The notes: generated by a model from the letters alone, not told the origin. 64,000 nucleotides of DNA from Actinomadura sp. KC06 (GCF_004348735.1 NZ_SMKT01000012.1:1-64000); one strand, 5' to 3'; positions 26,941 through 35,863 are shown, numbered from the stretch's first letter. Made by a program: numbers and translations.

Positions 26941-27544
26941 CACGGTGGTGCCGCCCGACGGGCTCTAACACCGTTATGAACGCAGTCCGGAGAATCAGTT
27001 CACCATTGATGTTGTTGGTCGTTGCTGTCGCTATTGGTCGTCGTTGTGGCTGGCTGCGGAGACGCGGCCCAGGCGCGGTTCTTGATGCGGTAACTGTCTG
27101 GTACTGGGGCGACATGGACCCGTACACGGTCAGACCCGGACCCCGCAGATATTCGATACGTACCTGCTCGCCGGGCAGATAGCCGGAGGCCCTAATCCGG
27201 ACCGTCCACCCGGCAGTTCCAGCGGCCGGCACGACCTCGGCGACCGGCGCGCTCGCACGAGGTGGCATCGGCAGAGCCTGCGTCGGCGGACCAGTGCTTC
27301 GCGTGAGGCAGGTGGAAGCCGCCCTGTCCGAACTGCGGTCCTGAACAACCCCTGGGATCGCCGCGGACGCCACCCACACTGCCACCAGCGCCACAACCAC
27401 GCCTGCCACCTTGGGATCAGTGAAATAGGTCAGGACCAACCACGCGATCGCGGCACACACCGGTGCGGCGGGCAGCAGTAGCCAGGCTGCAGCCACGTTT
27501 AGCGTGTAGAGCCACACCCAGCCCGCGCTGCCCGCCACGATCAC
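26861..27544 (-). CDS. Putative membrane protein with extracytoplasmic domain
   Basis: Residues 1-60 hold two hydrophobic helices (GWVWLYTLNVAAAWLLLPAAP; VAGVVVALVAVWVASAAIPG). A proline/alanine-rich spacer follows, then a beta-like domain near 110-165 with GYLPGEQVRIEYL, seen in exported Ig-like domains. Coding-like sequence (PIAVPPWLTPIAAG) extends upstream of the GTG at 27544 without a start codon, and the last 50 residues read poorly and overlap the 3' end of the LysR gene. Both ends may be affected by frameshifts. I do not recognise the family; the centre is credible. Confidence 0.5.
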   Translation of the reverse strand: MIVAGSAGWVWLYTLNVAAAWLLLPAAPVCAAIAWLVLTYFTDPKVAGVVVALVAVWVASAAIPGVVQDRSSDRAASTCLTRSTGPPTQALPMPPRASAPVAEVVPAAGTAGWTVRIRASGYLPGEQVRIEYLRGPGLTVYGSMSPQYQTVTASRTAPGPRLRSQPQRRPIATATTNNINGELILRTAFITVLEPVGRHHRVNRRSCGLPRGSDRGSSRTWVPWTGA

Positions 27545-27871
27545 TGTCCCAGCGGCGATGGGGGTCAGCCACGGCGGAACGGCGATCGGGTGACGCTCAA
27601 CCGTGTTAGGAGCCGAGGAAAAAGGTCTTGGTGATCACCGGCTGATCGGTGGCCCCTGGGCAACAGCCGCGCCGCAGCCGCCGCGTCCTGTTGCGTCCCC
27701 CACGATCTCGGACGCGATCGTGATTAAAGTGAGCGCGCCTCGTCCCGAGTTGGGCGCCGGGCGTGGGACACGGCTTGCGGACGTGCGGCCGTTCGGGTGT
27801 GGTGGAGGTGACGTGGGCAGCGCGAGGCGACCTACAGCGCTGCTGCGGCGCATCGGTGAGGAGCCGAGAAG
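27545..27871. other. Intergenic stretch before the cyclase-STAND gene
   Basis: About 330 bases. The proximal part may code the missing N-terminus of the minus-strand membrane protein (in-frame residues upstream of 27544, no start codon). The distal part should hold the promoter of the gene at 27872, but I see no distinct motif. Confidence 0.4.
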
Positions 27872-30541
27872 ATGAAGGCACTGGCACCTGCGGTGCACCG
27901 GGCGATCGTCTGCGTCGACGTGGAGGAGTTCACCGATCGGCGGCGCACTCACCCGCACCAGATTGCGGTGCGCAAAGGCCTCTACCGGGCGCTCGACCAG
28001 GCGTTCGCCCGAGCGGGAGTCGCCTTGCGGCACTGCTACCACGAGGATCGCGGCGATGGGGCGTTGATCCTCGTGCCGCCGGACGTCCCCAAGGACCTTC
28101 TCGTCGCCGGTGTCCCGCAGGAGCTGGTCACGGCGCTGGCCCAGCACAACCACGAGCATGACGAACGGGCACGGATCCGGCTGCGGTTGGCGCTGCACGC
28201 CGGGGAGATCCACCACGACGATCACGGCGTCACGGGCACCGCCATCAACCTCGCCTTTCGGCTGCTGGAGGCCGCGCCGCTCAAGCTGGCGCTTGCCGAC
28301 TCGTCCGGCACACTCGCCATGGTCGCTTCGCAGTGGTTCTTCGACGAGGTCATCCGGCACACGCCGGGCAGCGCGTCCAGCTCGTATCGGCAGGTGCCGA
28401 TCGTGGTGAAGGAAACCCGGACCAGCGCGTGGATATGCCGGCCCGATGATCCCTATCCGCCCGATGAGACGTCCATGGCGGAACCGCCCGCACCTCCGCA
28501 GGCGCGGGAATGGCCCGTCCCGCGGCAGTTGCCCGCCGCCACCCCGGTGTTCGTCGGCCGGGAGGCCGACCTGGCGGCCTTGGACGCGCTGCCGGGCCGC
28601 GATGGCGCGTGCGAGGCGGTGGTGATCTCCGCGATAGCCGGCGGTGCGGGCGTGGGCAAGACGACCCTGGCGGTGCACTGGGCGCAGCGTGTCCGGGAAC
28701 GCTTCCCCGACGGGCAGCTATTCGTCAACCTGCGTGGCTATGATCCGGGCGACCCGCTCAGTCCGCTGGAGGCCCTGGACGGCTTCCTGCGAGCGCTGGA
28801 CGTACCCACCACCAAGATCCCTCTCGATCTGCAATCCCGGGCGGCGCTGTTCCGGTCCATGCTGGCGGGACGCCGGATACTGGTGGTGCTGGACAATGCC
28901 GGCAGTGCCGACCAGGTCCGGCCGCTGCTACCGGGCGTTCCCGGTTGCCTCGCGCTGATCACCAGCCGCAGCCGCCTGTCGGGGCTGACCACACGCGAAG
29001 GGGCCCACCGGCTTCCCCTCGACGTCCTGCCGGTCGATCAGGCAGTACACCTGCTGCGACGGACCATCGGCGCCCCACGGGTGGACGCCGAACCGGACGA
29101 GGCGCAGGAACTCGCGCAGCGGTGCGCGTACCTCCCGCTGGCATTGCGCATCGCCGCCGACCGCGCGGCAGGCCATCCGCACCTCAAGCTGGCAGACCTG
29201 ATCGAGGAACTCGCCGATGAGAGTGCCCGGTTGGACATGCTGGCGACAGACGACGAGACCACCGCAATACGAGCGGTCTTCTCCTGGTCGTACCGGAGGC
29301 TGCCCGACGACGCTGCCAGGGCCTTTCGCCTGCTGGGTCTCCACGCCGGACCCGACATCGCGCTCAACGCCGCCGCGGCCTTGCTCGGCCTCTCCGTCTC
29401 CCGCACGCGGACCGTCCTCGACACGCTGACCGGCCAGCACCTGCTGGAACACAGCGGACGGGACCGTTACCGATTCCACGATCTGCTTCGCGTCTACGCG
29501 GCTGAGCGCGCCGATCACGACGACACTCACACCACCCGCGACACCGCTGTGGGACGCCTGCTCACCTGGTATCTGCACACGGCCGGAGCCGCGCATGACG
29601 TCCTGCTCCCACACGGTCACCGGATCGATCTCGACCAATCGAACACCGAAGGACCATCGCCATTGGAATTCGCCCATCGTGACCTGGCACTGGCGTGGTT
29701 CGACGCGGAAAGGCATAATCTCGTCGCCGCTGTCCGGCACGCCGCGGAGAGCGGCCGCCACGCCATCACCTGGAAACTCGCGCACACGTTGATCGCCTTT
29801 CTCCACATGTGGTGGTATCCAGACGATTGGCTCACGGTGCTGCACACGGGTGGCGTCGCTGCCCAGCGTCTCGATGACGCGGGTGCGCAGGCCGTCATGC
29901 TGCTCCATGACGGGGTGTGGCATCGCGAGTTCGGCCGCTATCGCGAAGCCATCGAATTGTATGAGAGATCGTTGAGATTCAATCGCGAGTCCGACGACCG
30001 CCGAATTGAAGGCTTCTGCCACAACAGCCTCGGCGTGGCCCGTACCGAACTCGGTGAACTCGATGTGGCAGTGAACCACCTTCAGTTGGCGCTACAGGTC
30101 TTCCGTGACATATCTGATCGCCGTGGGGAAGGGATCGCCTTGTCCAACATCGGCGAGGCCTACCAGAGACAGGGACGGCTCGACGATGCGATCGACTGCA
30201 ACCGGCGGGCGGCGGTGATCCTCCGATCAACCGGAAACCACGAAGGCCGGGCGTCGGCGCTGCGCCGCATCGGGAAGGTTTACCGAGAGCTTCAGCGATA
30301 CGATGATGCCGCCCACCATTACCGGGAGGCACTCGATATCCTGCGCGATAGAGGACATCGAAGGCAGACCGGGTACGCCCTCGTCGGCCTGGGAGAGGTC
30401 CATCTCGATGCCGGCCACCTTGAAGCGGCGCGGCAATGCCTCCAAGAGGCACTCGCCATCTTTACCGACGTTGACACTTCGCAGGCAGCAAAAGTGCGCA
30501 CCAAGCTGGCTGCTATCGACATTCCGAGAAAGGTGCGATGA
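27872..30541 (+). CDS. Nucleotide cyclase-like / STAND NTPase / TPR protein
   Basis: This 889-residue protein has three parts. Residues 1-190 resemble a class III nucleotide cyclase. Asp16 (CVDVEEF) and Asp62 (DRGDGALI) stand where the two metal-binding aspartates belong, and Asn126/Arg130 (TAINLAFRL) match the transition-state pair. Residues about 225-600 form a STAND/NB-ARC ATPase with GGAGVGKTTLA (Lys263), ILVVLDNAG and LPLALRIAA. Residues about 650-885 are TPR repeats (GEGIALSNIGEAYQRQGRLD). STAND proteins are ligand-triggered oligomeric switches. A cyclase-like N-terminus would make this a signalling or conflict protein rather than a plain SARP regulator, which it is not, since it has no DNA-binding domain. 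GAGGAG precedes the ATG. The DUF397 gene overlaps its stop. Confidence 0.85.
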   Translation: MKALAPAVHRAIVCVDVEEFTDRRRTHPHQIAVRKGLYRALDQAFARAGVALRHCYHEDRGDGALILVPPDVPKDLLVAGVPQELVTALAQHNHEHDERARIRLRLALHAGEIHHDDHGVTGTAINLAFRLLEAAPLKLALADSSGTLAMVASQWFFDEVIRHTPGSASSSYRQVPIVVKETRTSAWICRPDDPYPPDETSMAEPPAPPQAREWPVPRQLPAATPVFVGREADLAALDALPGRDGACEAVVISAIAGGAGVGKTTLAVHWAQRVRERFPDGQLFVNLRGYDPGDPLSPLEALDGFLRALDVPTTKIPLDLQSRAALFRSMLAGRRILVVLDNAGSADQVRPLLPGVPGCLALITSRSRLSGLTTREGAHRLPLDVLPVDQAVHLLRRTIGAPRVDAEPDEAQELAQRCAYLPLALRIAADRAAGHPHLKLADLIEELADESARLDMLATDDETTAIRAVFSWSYRRLPDDAARAFRLLGLHAGPDIALNAAAALLGLSVSRTRTVLDTLTGQHLLEHSGRDRYRFHDLLRVYAAERADHDDTHTTRDTAVGRLLTWYLHTAGAAHDVLLPHGHRIDLDQSNTEGPSPLEFAHRDLALAWFDAERHNLVAAVRHAAESGRHAITWKLAHTLIAFLHMWWYPDDWLTVLHTGGVAAQRLDDAGAQAVMLLHDGVWHREFGRYREAIELYERSLRFNRESDDRRIEGFCHNSLGVARTELGELDVAVNHLQLALQVFRDISDRRGEGIALSNIGEAYQRQGRLDDAIDCNRRAAVILRSTGNHEGRASALRRIGKVYRELQRYDDAAHHYREALDILRDRGHRRQTGYALVGLGEVHLDAGHLEAARQCLQEALAIFTDVDTSQAAKVRTKLAAIDIPRKVR

Positions 30542-30759
30542 TGGAGAATAGTCGAGATGAGCTGACTCACGTCTCCTGGCGAAAGAGCAGCAGATCTCAA
30601 GAATTCGAAGACTGCGTGCGTGTTGCCCGAATCGGAAACAGCTGCGCCATCAGCGACAGCAAGGACCCGGACCAGGTTATGATCACACTCGCCGTCAAAG
30701 ACCTCCGACACTTCATCCACTCCATCTGCTCCGGAGAGCACGACCTGCCTCTACCCTGA
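30538..30759 (+). CDS. DUF397 protein
   Basis: This 73-residue protein has the DUF397 hallmarks: WRKSSRSQEFEDCVRVARIG near the N-terminus, then ISDSKDPD and a C-terminal hydrophobic helix. In actinobacteria DUF397 proteins usually pair with XRE-type WhiJ-like regulators. Here the partner is the STAND protein, whose stop codon it overlaps by four bases (ATGA), implying coupled translation. It could be a small inhibitor or antidote of the STAND protein; this is inference. Confidence 0.85.
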   Translation: MMENSRDELTHVSWRKSSRSQEFEDCVRVARIGNSCAISDSKDPDQVMITLAVKDLRHFIHSICSGEHDLPLP

Positions 30760-30988
30760 AACGGCTGCACAGGACCACCGACATCGAATATGAAGGTGCC
30801 CGAAAAGGAAGCGGCAACGGTCCTGCACTCGCCCGACACGATGACCGTGCCCTTGTGAACGCTTCCCCGCCTCACCGAGATCCATGGCCTCTCTGGCATG
30901 CGGCCCCTGGGTCATCGGCAGAGCTGCGCGAGCTGCGGCGGGAGAGGATGTTGGGGCTGAGGCAGGACCCCCGGGATGGATCGTTCGG

Positions 30989-31636
30989 TTAAGGGCCGAG
31001 GTAGGCCATTAGGGCCTTGCCGCGTGGGGAGAGGCGGTATCCGGTCTCCAGGCTTTCGGTTAGGCCGAGGGATTTGAGGCGGCGGACGTCGGCTTTGAAC
31101 GGGAGTTTGTCGCGGTCCAGGCGTTCGGCCAGGTCCATGGCGCGCAGGCCGGGGTGTTCCTCGATGAGGCGCAGGACCTCGCGGGTCCAGGGGCCGCGGC
31201 GGCTGCGGGTGTCGATGGCGTCCAGGGCGGCTTTGAGGTCGGCCAGTTCCTGGTCGGTCAGGTCGGCGTTGCCGGCCAGCTCCGCTCTGGGATCGGGGCC
31301 GCCCAGATGGAGCATGACGCGGTGGTAGCCGCCCTGCTTGGTGCTCTTGGACAGGGCGGTGAGCAGCGCCGCGCGGCTTTTGAAGCCCGAGCGCAGGGCG
31401 TCCTCCTCGGTGATCTCCTCGGGGGTGACGGCCGTGACCGAGTCGATGACGATGATCCCCGCCCAGGTGCGCTGGGTGCTCCCGGCGCGGGCCCGGGGCT
31501 CGGCCCACACCCGGAACACCCGGTCGATCCGTCCGCCTGCGATCCCCTCAAGGACCTCTCGCTTGAACAGCACAGTTCCCTCCCGGGTGATGCGCCTCTC
31601 GTCCTGCAACTTCATGCGGGGGACCCAATAGGTCAT
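30989..31636 (-). CDS. ASCH-domain protein with winged-helix C-terminus
   Basis: This is a 215-residue cytosolic protein. Residues about 10-110 look like an ASCH domain, a PUA-like RNA-binding fold (VLFKREVLEGIAGGRIDRVFR, then TWAGIIVIDSVTAVTPEEI and EDALRSGFKSRAALLTALS). The C-terminal 75 residues look like a winged helix (LIEEHPGLRAMDLAERL, FKADVRRLKSLGL). The start is uncertain: ATG 31636 and ATG 31615 both lack a clear ribosome-binding site, and the frame is open to 31747. ASCH proteins are proposed to bind or modify RNA; some are ribonucleases. It appears monocistronic. Confidence 0.75.
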   Translation of the reverse strand: MTYWVPRMKLQDERRITREGTVLFKREVLEGIAGGRIDRVFRVWAEPRARAGSTQRTWAGIIVIDSVTAVTPEEITEEDALRSGFKSRAALLTALSKSTKQGGYHRVMLHLGGPDPRAELAGNADLTDQELADLKAALDAIDTRSRRGPWTREVLRLIEEHPGLRAMDLAERLDRDKLPFKADVRRLKSLGLTESLETGYRLSPRGKALMAYLGP

Positions 31637-32015
31637 GCTAAGCGAGCTGCAGGAGGCCGCCCGAGCAGGAACGATGACCCGAACGGCCACCTCGACCGAA
31701 TGAGCCGCCGACCTCCGCGGCTTGGGCACAGTGCCGCGCCTCGCCACAGCTGACCGGCCGAGGAACCGCCGGTCACCACTGGCGGACGAGTTCGATCGAG
31801 GGTCACGCTGGCAGCGCCGAGATCCCGTTAGGGCTTACCTCACCAGGCGGCCGCGAGCGTTCAACAGCGTTGGAGGGTCGTGCTGGTCGTCGACGATGTG
31901 TCGGCGGGACGCATGGCGGCGGCCGCGAACAGTGCGGTGGCCAAGGCGACGATTCCGGCCACGCCGCCGACGAGGTGGAGCCAGTCGGTATGGGCTTGCT
32001 GGTGTCTGGGCGGTA
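31637..32015. other. Intergenic stretch with an orphan membrane-helix fragment
   Basis: On the minus strand at about 31875-32010 a frame reads HTDWLHLVGGVAGIVALATA followed by LFAAAAMRPAD, a Ser/Thr tail and a stop, like the C-terminus of a membrane protein. It has no start codon and no upstream domain. It directly follows the DUF3500 stop, so it may be a relic of a second gene. Nothing else is seen here. Confidence 0.35.
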
Positions 32016-33095
32016 CTACCGGTTCTCAGGGGTCATGTGGTGCTGGCGGTAATGGTCGGCCAAGATGTCGTCGCCGAAGTCATCCGCGGGGTTGCGCCAG
32101 ACCGAGTGGATGTGGGCGCCGTTGTTTTGAGAGTTGTCGTGTTCGATCAGCAGGACCGGTCCTTGGATACGGAAGTAGTGCCGGTCTCCGGGTGATGTGC
32201 CGCCGGCCCAGGCGAACACCAGGTTATGCAGGCCGGCACGCTCGATTTTGTGGAGCTGCGCTGCCGCCGCGTCCGATGGCAGCCGTCCGGCGAAGGCTTC
32301 GACGATGGCGAACAGGTCGCCGAGCTGGTCCTCGCGCAGCGCGTCTCCGGGCAGCCCGCGGGGGTCGTCGCGCACGTAGCTGAGGATGTCGCGCTCGGCC
32401 TCGCTGATCACGTAGTCGGGCTCGGGCGCGAACACCGGATCCGGCCGCTCGACGTGACCGATCTTGGGTGTGATGCGGGTCGCCAGATCCGGCGGCGGTC
32501 GATGGTGGATGATCGCGGTGGCGCGTTGCGCGGGGTCGAGGGAATTGACGAAGCGGAAGCCGGCCTCCTCGTCATCGGCGAGCGGGGCGAGTGTCCCGAA
32601 GGTCGCCGGCTGCGAGCCGAGCAACGACGGGGTGGGAGACACGTAACGTCCGTCCACCACCGTGAAGTTGAGCGAAACATGGTGCCCGGCGAGCTGCCAT
32701 CCCCACGCGCCGGTGTCGCCGGGACGGCCGAACACCTTGAAGCAGTACCGTCCCGGGTCGAACAGGTCCGCGCTCGCCGGACGTCTCGCGGCGGTCAGCG
32801 CGCGGAGCACATGCTCCATGGCGATCACCGAGACGACCTTGGCGTAGCCGGGCATGCTGGTACCGGACACGATCAACTCGTGCGCGAGCTTGCGTTGCGC
32901 CTCGTCCAGCGCGCCGATCGGCAAGCCGTCGCGTTGCCTGGCGGGCAGGAACGACCAGTCGCGCCGCTGAGCCTCATCGGCGAAGTCGAAACCGACCTTG
33001 TCGCGCTGCGCCTCGGTCAGCGCCGCAAGGAGGGCGGCTGCGGCTTCGGCCATCGCACGTGCGGTCTCAGGAGCAGTCCGCGCCAACTCGTCCAC
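32016..33095 (-). CDS. DUF3500 domain protein
   Basis: This is a 359-residue protein of the DUF3500 family (family-typical stretches WSFLPARQRDGLPI, FGRPGDTGAWGWQLAGHHVSLN, GPVLLIEHDN, ENGA-like NNGAHIHSVWRN). I start at GTG 33095, six bases after GGGGGA; the frame is open to 33146. It has no signal peptide. The His-rich C-terminal block (HDNSQNNGAHIHSVWR) is a candidate active or metal site, but no biochemical role is established for the family to my knowledge. Confidence 0.85.
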   Translation of the reverse strand: MDELARTAPETARAMAEAAAALLAALTEAQRDKVGFDFADEAQRRDWSFLPARQRDGLPIGALDEAQRKLAHELIVSGTSMPGYAKVVSVIAMEHVLRALTAARRPASADLFDPGRYCFKVFGRPGDTGAWGWQLAGHHVSLNFTVVDGRYVSPTPSLLGSQPATFGTLAPLADDEEAGFRFVNSLDPAQRATAIIHHRPPPDLATRITPKIGHVERPDPVFAPEPDYVISEAERDILSYVRDDPRGLPGDALREDQLGDLFAIVEAFAGRLPSDAAAAQLHKIERAGLHNLVFAWAGGTSPGDRHYFRIQGPVLLIEHDNSQNNGAHIHSVWRNPADDFGDDILADHYRQHHMTPENR

Positions 33096-33432
33096 TGTCC
33101 ATCCCCCGCTCTCAAAGCCTGCACAACCCCCGGTCCAGCGGGCCATTCTGGCAGCTGACGATCAAGGCGTCGTGGCTTGAGCCCCAGCGTAGCCGGAGGG
33201 CTTGAGCAAGGAACGCCGGCCTGGACGTTCACTACCGGCCGCGGGGAAAGGCGCCCGACCGCCCTAATGAGCAGCAGATCAGGGTGGTGGCGCGGAGCGC
33301 GATGAATTTTGGGGGAACCGGCGGTCTGAGTGTGGAGTGATCACCACTGAGCACGAGCTGATCGAGCGTTTGACGCCGATCGGTGAGGAGCTGGGACCGT
33401 CCCGGCGCGGGAGGAAATACAGGGAGGCACGG

Positions 33433-33531
33433 ATGCGGAAATTGGATCAGCCCGTCAACCTGCGCCTGGTGAAAAGCACGGCCTTCCCGTCCGGAGTCCT
33501 CGAACTGGTGTACGCGCCAGCCGACAAATAA
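33433..33531 (+). CDS. Small ORF (32 residues) with a strong ribosome-binding site
   Basis: AGGGAGG stands five bases before ATG 33433. The product has a basic start (MRKLDQPVNLRLVK) and a short mixed tail ending in LELVYAPADK. The same frame is open back to a GTG at 33337, giving a 64-residue alternative with a basic middle, but without a comparable site. It has no cysteine and only one threonine, so it is not an obvious lanthipeptide precursor. The function is unknown. Confidence 0.4.
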   Translation: MRKLDQPVNLRLVKSTAFPSGVLELVYAPADK

Positions 33532-33588
33532 GACCGGGAAGGCGACGCATCGTCACGGTGTGGGCTCGGTCGTTCGCCCGCGCGCCTG

Positions 33589-34860
33589 TCACGAGGTGGG
33601 GGTGCCTGAGGACTGTTGGTTCGCCGCTTGGAGTGAATCGTGATCGTGGGAGGTCGCCGTCCTCGGCCTTCCTACGAGGCGGGGCTTTCCTGCGCTGAAG
33701 GACAGGGCCGCCTGGACGACGCATATCGCCATGAGGACCGATACCGGCGTGGTCCAGGAACCGGTGACGTCCCGCAGCACGCCGACGGTGAACGGACCGA
33801 GTGCGGCGAGGAGGTAGCCGGCGCTCTGCGCCATCGCCGACAGGGCGGCGGTGTCCGTCGCGGTGCGGGTTCGCATGCTGAACAGCGCCAGGGTCAGTGG
33901 GAACACGCCGCCGCCGATGCCGATGAGCACCGCCCAGAGCCAGGGGACCGACTCCGGACGGAGCAGGAGGCCGGCCAGGCCGACGATCTGGACGGCGGTC
34001 ATCCCCGCGCCGAGGGCTCCCTGCCGCCGTAGCCGTGCGGCCAGGACCGGGACGACGAAGTACACCGGTACGCCGACGAGGAGCGCGGCGGCCAGGAGGG
34101 TGCCGGCCTCGCCCGGTGCGAAGCCGGCGTCGATGTAGATGGTCGGCAGCCAGGCCATGACGACGAAGGCGAGGACGGACTGCGTCGCGAACAGGAGGGT
34201 GACCGCCCAGGCGACCGGACTGCGCATCATGGCCGTCATCGACGCGCGGGATCCGGCCGGGGTGCGGCTCCGGCGCAGCTGGGGCAGCCAGATCGCCAGA
34301 GCGGCGGCGGCGAGGACGGACCAGGCCGCGAGGCCGCCCCGCCAGCCGCCGGCGGCGTCCCCGATCGGCACGGTCGCGGCGGCGCCGATCGCGGCCCCGG
34401 CGGACATGGCGGCACTGTAGGCGCCGGTGACCTCGCCGGCGCGGGCCGGGAACTCGATCTTGACGATCACGGGGATCAGCACGTTGCCCACCGCGATGCC
34501 GGCGCAGGCGACGAAGGTGCCGGCGAGGAGCGCGGCCTCGCCGCCGACACGGACCAGCTGCCCGGCCAGGAGCAGTCCGAGCGCGAGGGCGAGCCCGGCC
34601 TGCGCGCCCACCCGCCGGATGAGCAGGGGCGTCACCAGGGCGATGCCGCCGAAGCACGCGACCGGCAGGGTCGCCGCGGTCGACGTGGCGAGCGTGGACA
34701 TCGCGAGATCGGCGCGGGCCTGGTCGAGAACGGCGCCGAGGCTCGTCACCGCGACACGGAGGTTCACGGCGACGAGGACGACGGCGACCAGCACCACCAG
34801 CGGTCGCCTGAGCGCGCCGCGAGCGGGTGCCGCCCCGGTGGCCTGGCCGTTCCTGGTCAC
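33589..34860 (-). CDS. MFS transporter, CynX/NimT family
   Basis: This 423-residue, 12-helix carrier has a 20-residue basic N-tail and a hydrophilic C-tail. Family-like stretches are VNLRVAVTSLGAVLDQARADL after the first helix and GNVLIPVIVKIEFPARAGEVTGAY around helix 5. Relatives import or export cyanate, 2-nitroimidazole or other small nitrogenous compounds. It lies 97 bases downstream of the uridine phosphorylase gene on the same strand, so it probably moves a base or nucleoside related to that pathway. Start at ATG 34860; the frame is open a little upstream. Confidence 0.85.
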   Translation of the reverse strand: MTRNGQATGAAPARGALRRPLVVLVAVVLVAVNLRVAVTSLGAVLDQARADLAMSTLATSTAATLPVACFGGIALVTPLLIRRVGAQAGLALALGLLLAGQLVRVGGEAALLAGTFVACAGIAVGNVLIPVIVKIEFPARAGEVTGAYSAAMSAGAAIGAAATVPIGDAAGGWRGGLAAWSVLAAAALAIWLPQLRRSRTPAGSRASMTAMMRSPVAWAVTLLFATQSVLAFVVMAWLPTIYIDAGFAPGEAGTLLAAALLVGVPVYFVVPVLAARLRRQGALGAGMTAVQIVGLAGLLLRPESVPWLWAVLIGIGGGVFPLTLALFSMRTRTATDTAALSAMAQSAGYLLAALGPFTVGVLRDVTGSWTTPVSVLMAICVVQAALSFSAGKPRLVGRPRTATSHDHDSLQAANQQSSGTPTS

Positions 34861-34957
34861 GTCGCGTCCCGTTCACCAGGGGTGCCCGGCGCCGCGCGGA
34901 ACGCGGTGTGTGCCTGGGAGCCCCGGCGTCTCGCGGTGGATCCGTCGTCCGGGTTCA

Positions 34958-35740
34958 TCACGCCCCGAGGGTCGGCTGCGCGGACGTGCCGGACCGTGCG
35001 CTCGCCGCGATGAGCGCGCGCACCGCGTCGACGGCGGTGGCGAACAGCGGGGCGGCGGAGGGGGCGGTGCCGGTGTCGATGGCGTCCTGGCTCCACATCA
35101 TCACGACGCCGCCCGTGCGCACCTTGAGCACGGTGCCGACGATGAACACGGCGGCGGTCTCCATCTCCGAGCAGACGGCCCCGCCTCGGCGCCATGCCTC
35201 GAAACGCTCGGTCAGCGCGGCCGCCAGCGGCATCCGCTCCGGTTCCGTCTCGCCGTAGTAGGAGTCCTTGGTGTGCGCGGGTCCGCACGTGTACGGGACG
35301 CCCGCGCGGTCCGCGGCAGCGCGCAGCGCGAGCACCACGTCGATGTCCGCGACCGCCGGGAACTCGACCGGCAGGTACTGCCTGGTGGTGCCCTCGTCGC
35401 GGATCGCCGCGGTGAGGACGGCCAGCTCGCCGTTGCGGGTCTCGGGCCGCATCGAGCCCGACACGCCGACCCGGATCATCGTGTCGACCCCGAGCGCGGC
35501 CAGCTCTTCCACGGCCAGGGCGGTGGACGGTCCGCCGACGCCGGTGGAGGTCACGATGACGGTCGCGCCGCCGGCCGTGCCGCGCCAGGTCTCGAACTCG
35601 CGGTTGCGGACGACGAACTCGGGATCATCGAGGAGCGCGGCGATCGAGGCCACCTGGTCGGGGTTGCCGGGCAGGAGGGCGTACCGTCCCACGTCCCGGG
35701 CGCGAAGGTGCAGGTGGTGGGCCAGCTTGTCGCCGTTCAT
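34958..35740 (-). CDS. udp: Uridine phosphorylase
   Basis: This 260-residue nucleoside phosphorylase I family enzyme cleaves uridine with phosphate to uracil and ribose-1-phosphate. I start at ATG 35740 because GGAGG precedes it by eight bases; 35788 would include promoter DNA. Visible blocks are YALLPGNPDQV (phosphate/base region), TSTGVGGPSTALAVEEL, RVGVSGSMRPE, HTKDSYYGETEPERMP and CSEMETAAVFIVG, the Glu-Met-Glu ribose contact. It is divergent from the FCD-type regulator and opposite the importer cluster, which it should serve by breaking down imported nucleosides. Confidence 0.88.
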   Translation of the reverse strand: MNGDKLAHHLHLRARDVGRYALLPGNPDQVASIAALLDDPEFVVRNREFETWRGTAGGATVIVTSTGVGGPSTALAVEELAALGVDTMIRVGVSGSMRPETRNGELAVLTAAIRDEGTTRQYLPVEFPAVADIDVVLALRAAADRAGVPYTCGPAHTKDSYYGETEPERMPLAAALTERFEAWRRGGAVCSEMETAAVFIVGTVLKVRTGGVVMMWSQDAIDTGTAPSAAPLFATAVDAVRALIAASARSGTSAQPTLGA

Positions 35741-35755
35741 CCAGTTACCTCCGTG

Positions 35756-35832
35756 TGTCAATTGCGGCCATAGAGTGTCATAACCCAACTACGTTCGTCA
35801 CTATTGACATACGCGGACAAGGCACCTACGGT
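35756..35832 (+). promoter_or_regulatory. Promoter and inverted repeat between udp and its regulator
   Basis: TTGACA (35804-35809), a 17-base spacer and TACGGT (35827-35832) form a near-consensus vegetative promoter reading towards the regulator at 35864. The -35 is part of ATTGACA (35803-35809), the complement of TGTCAAT at 35756-35762. The two arms flank the whole divergent region and suit looping or two half-sites for the regulator. Confidence 0.6.
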
Positions 35833-35863
35833 TCCGGCACGGCCTGACGACGAGGAGGCGCCC

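Noticed and set aside
33337..33432. GTG 33337 as the definite start of a 64-residue protein
   Set aside because: It lacks a good ribosome-binding site, while the in-frame ATG 33433 has an excellent one; kept only as an alternative.
35804..35863. TTG start for the FCD regulator
   Set aside because: The TTG is the first three bases of a TTGACA -35 box; GTG 35864 has a strong ribosome-binding site.
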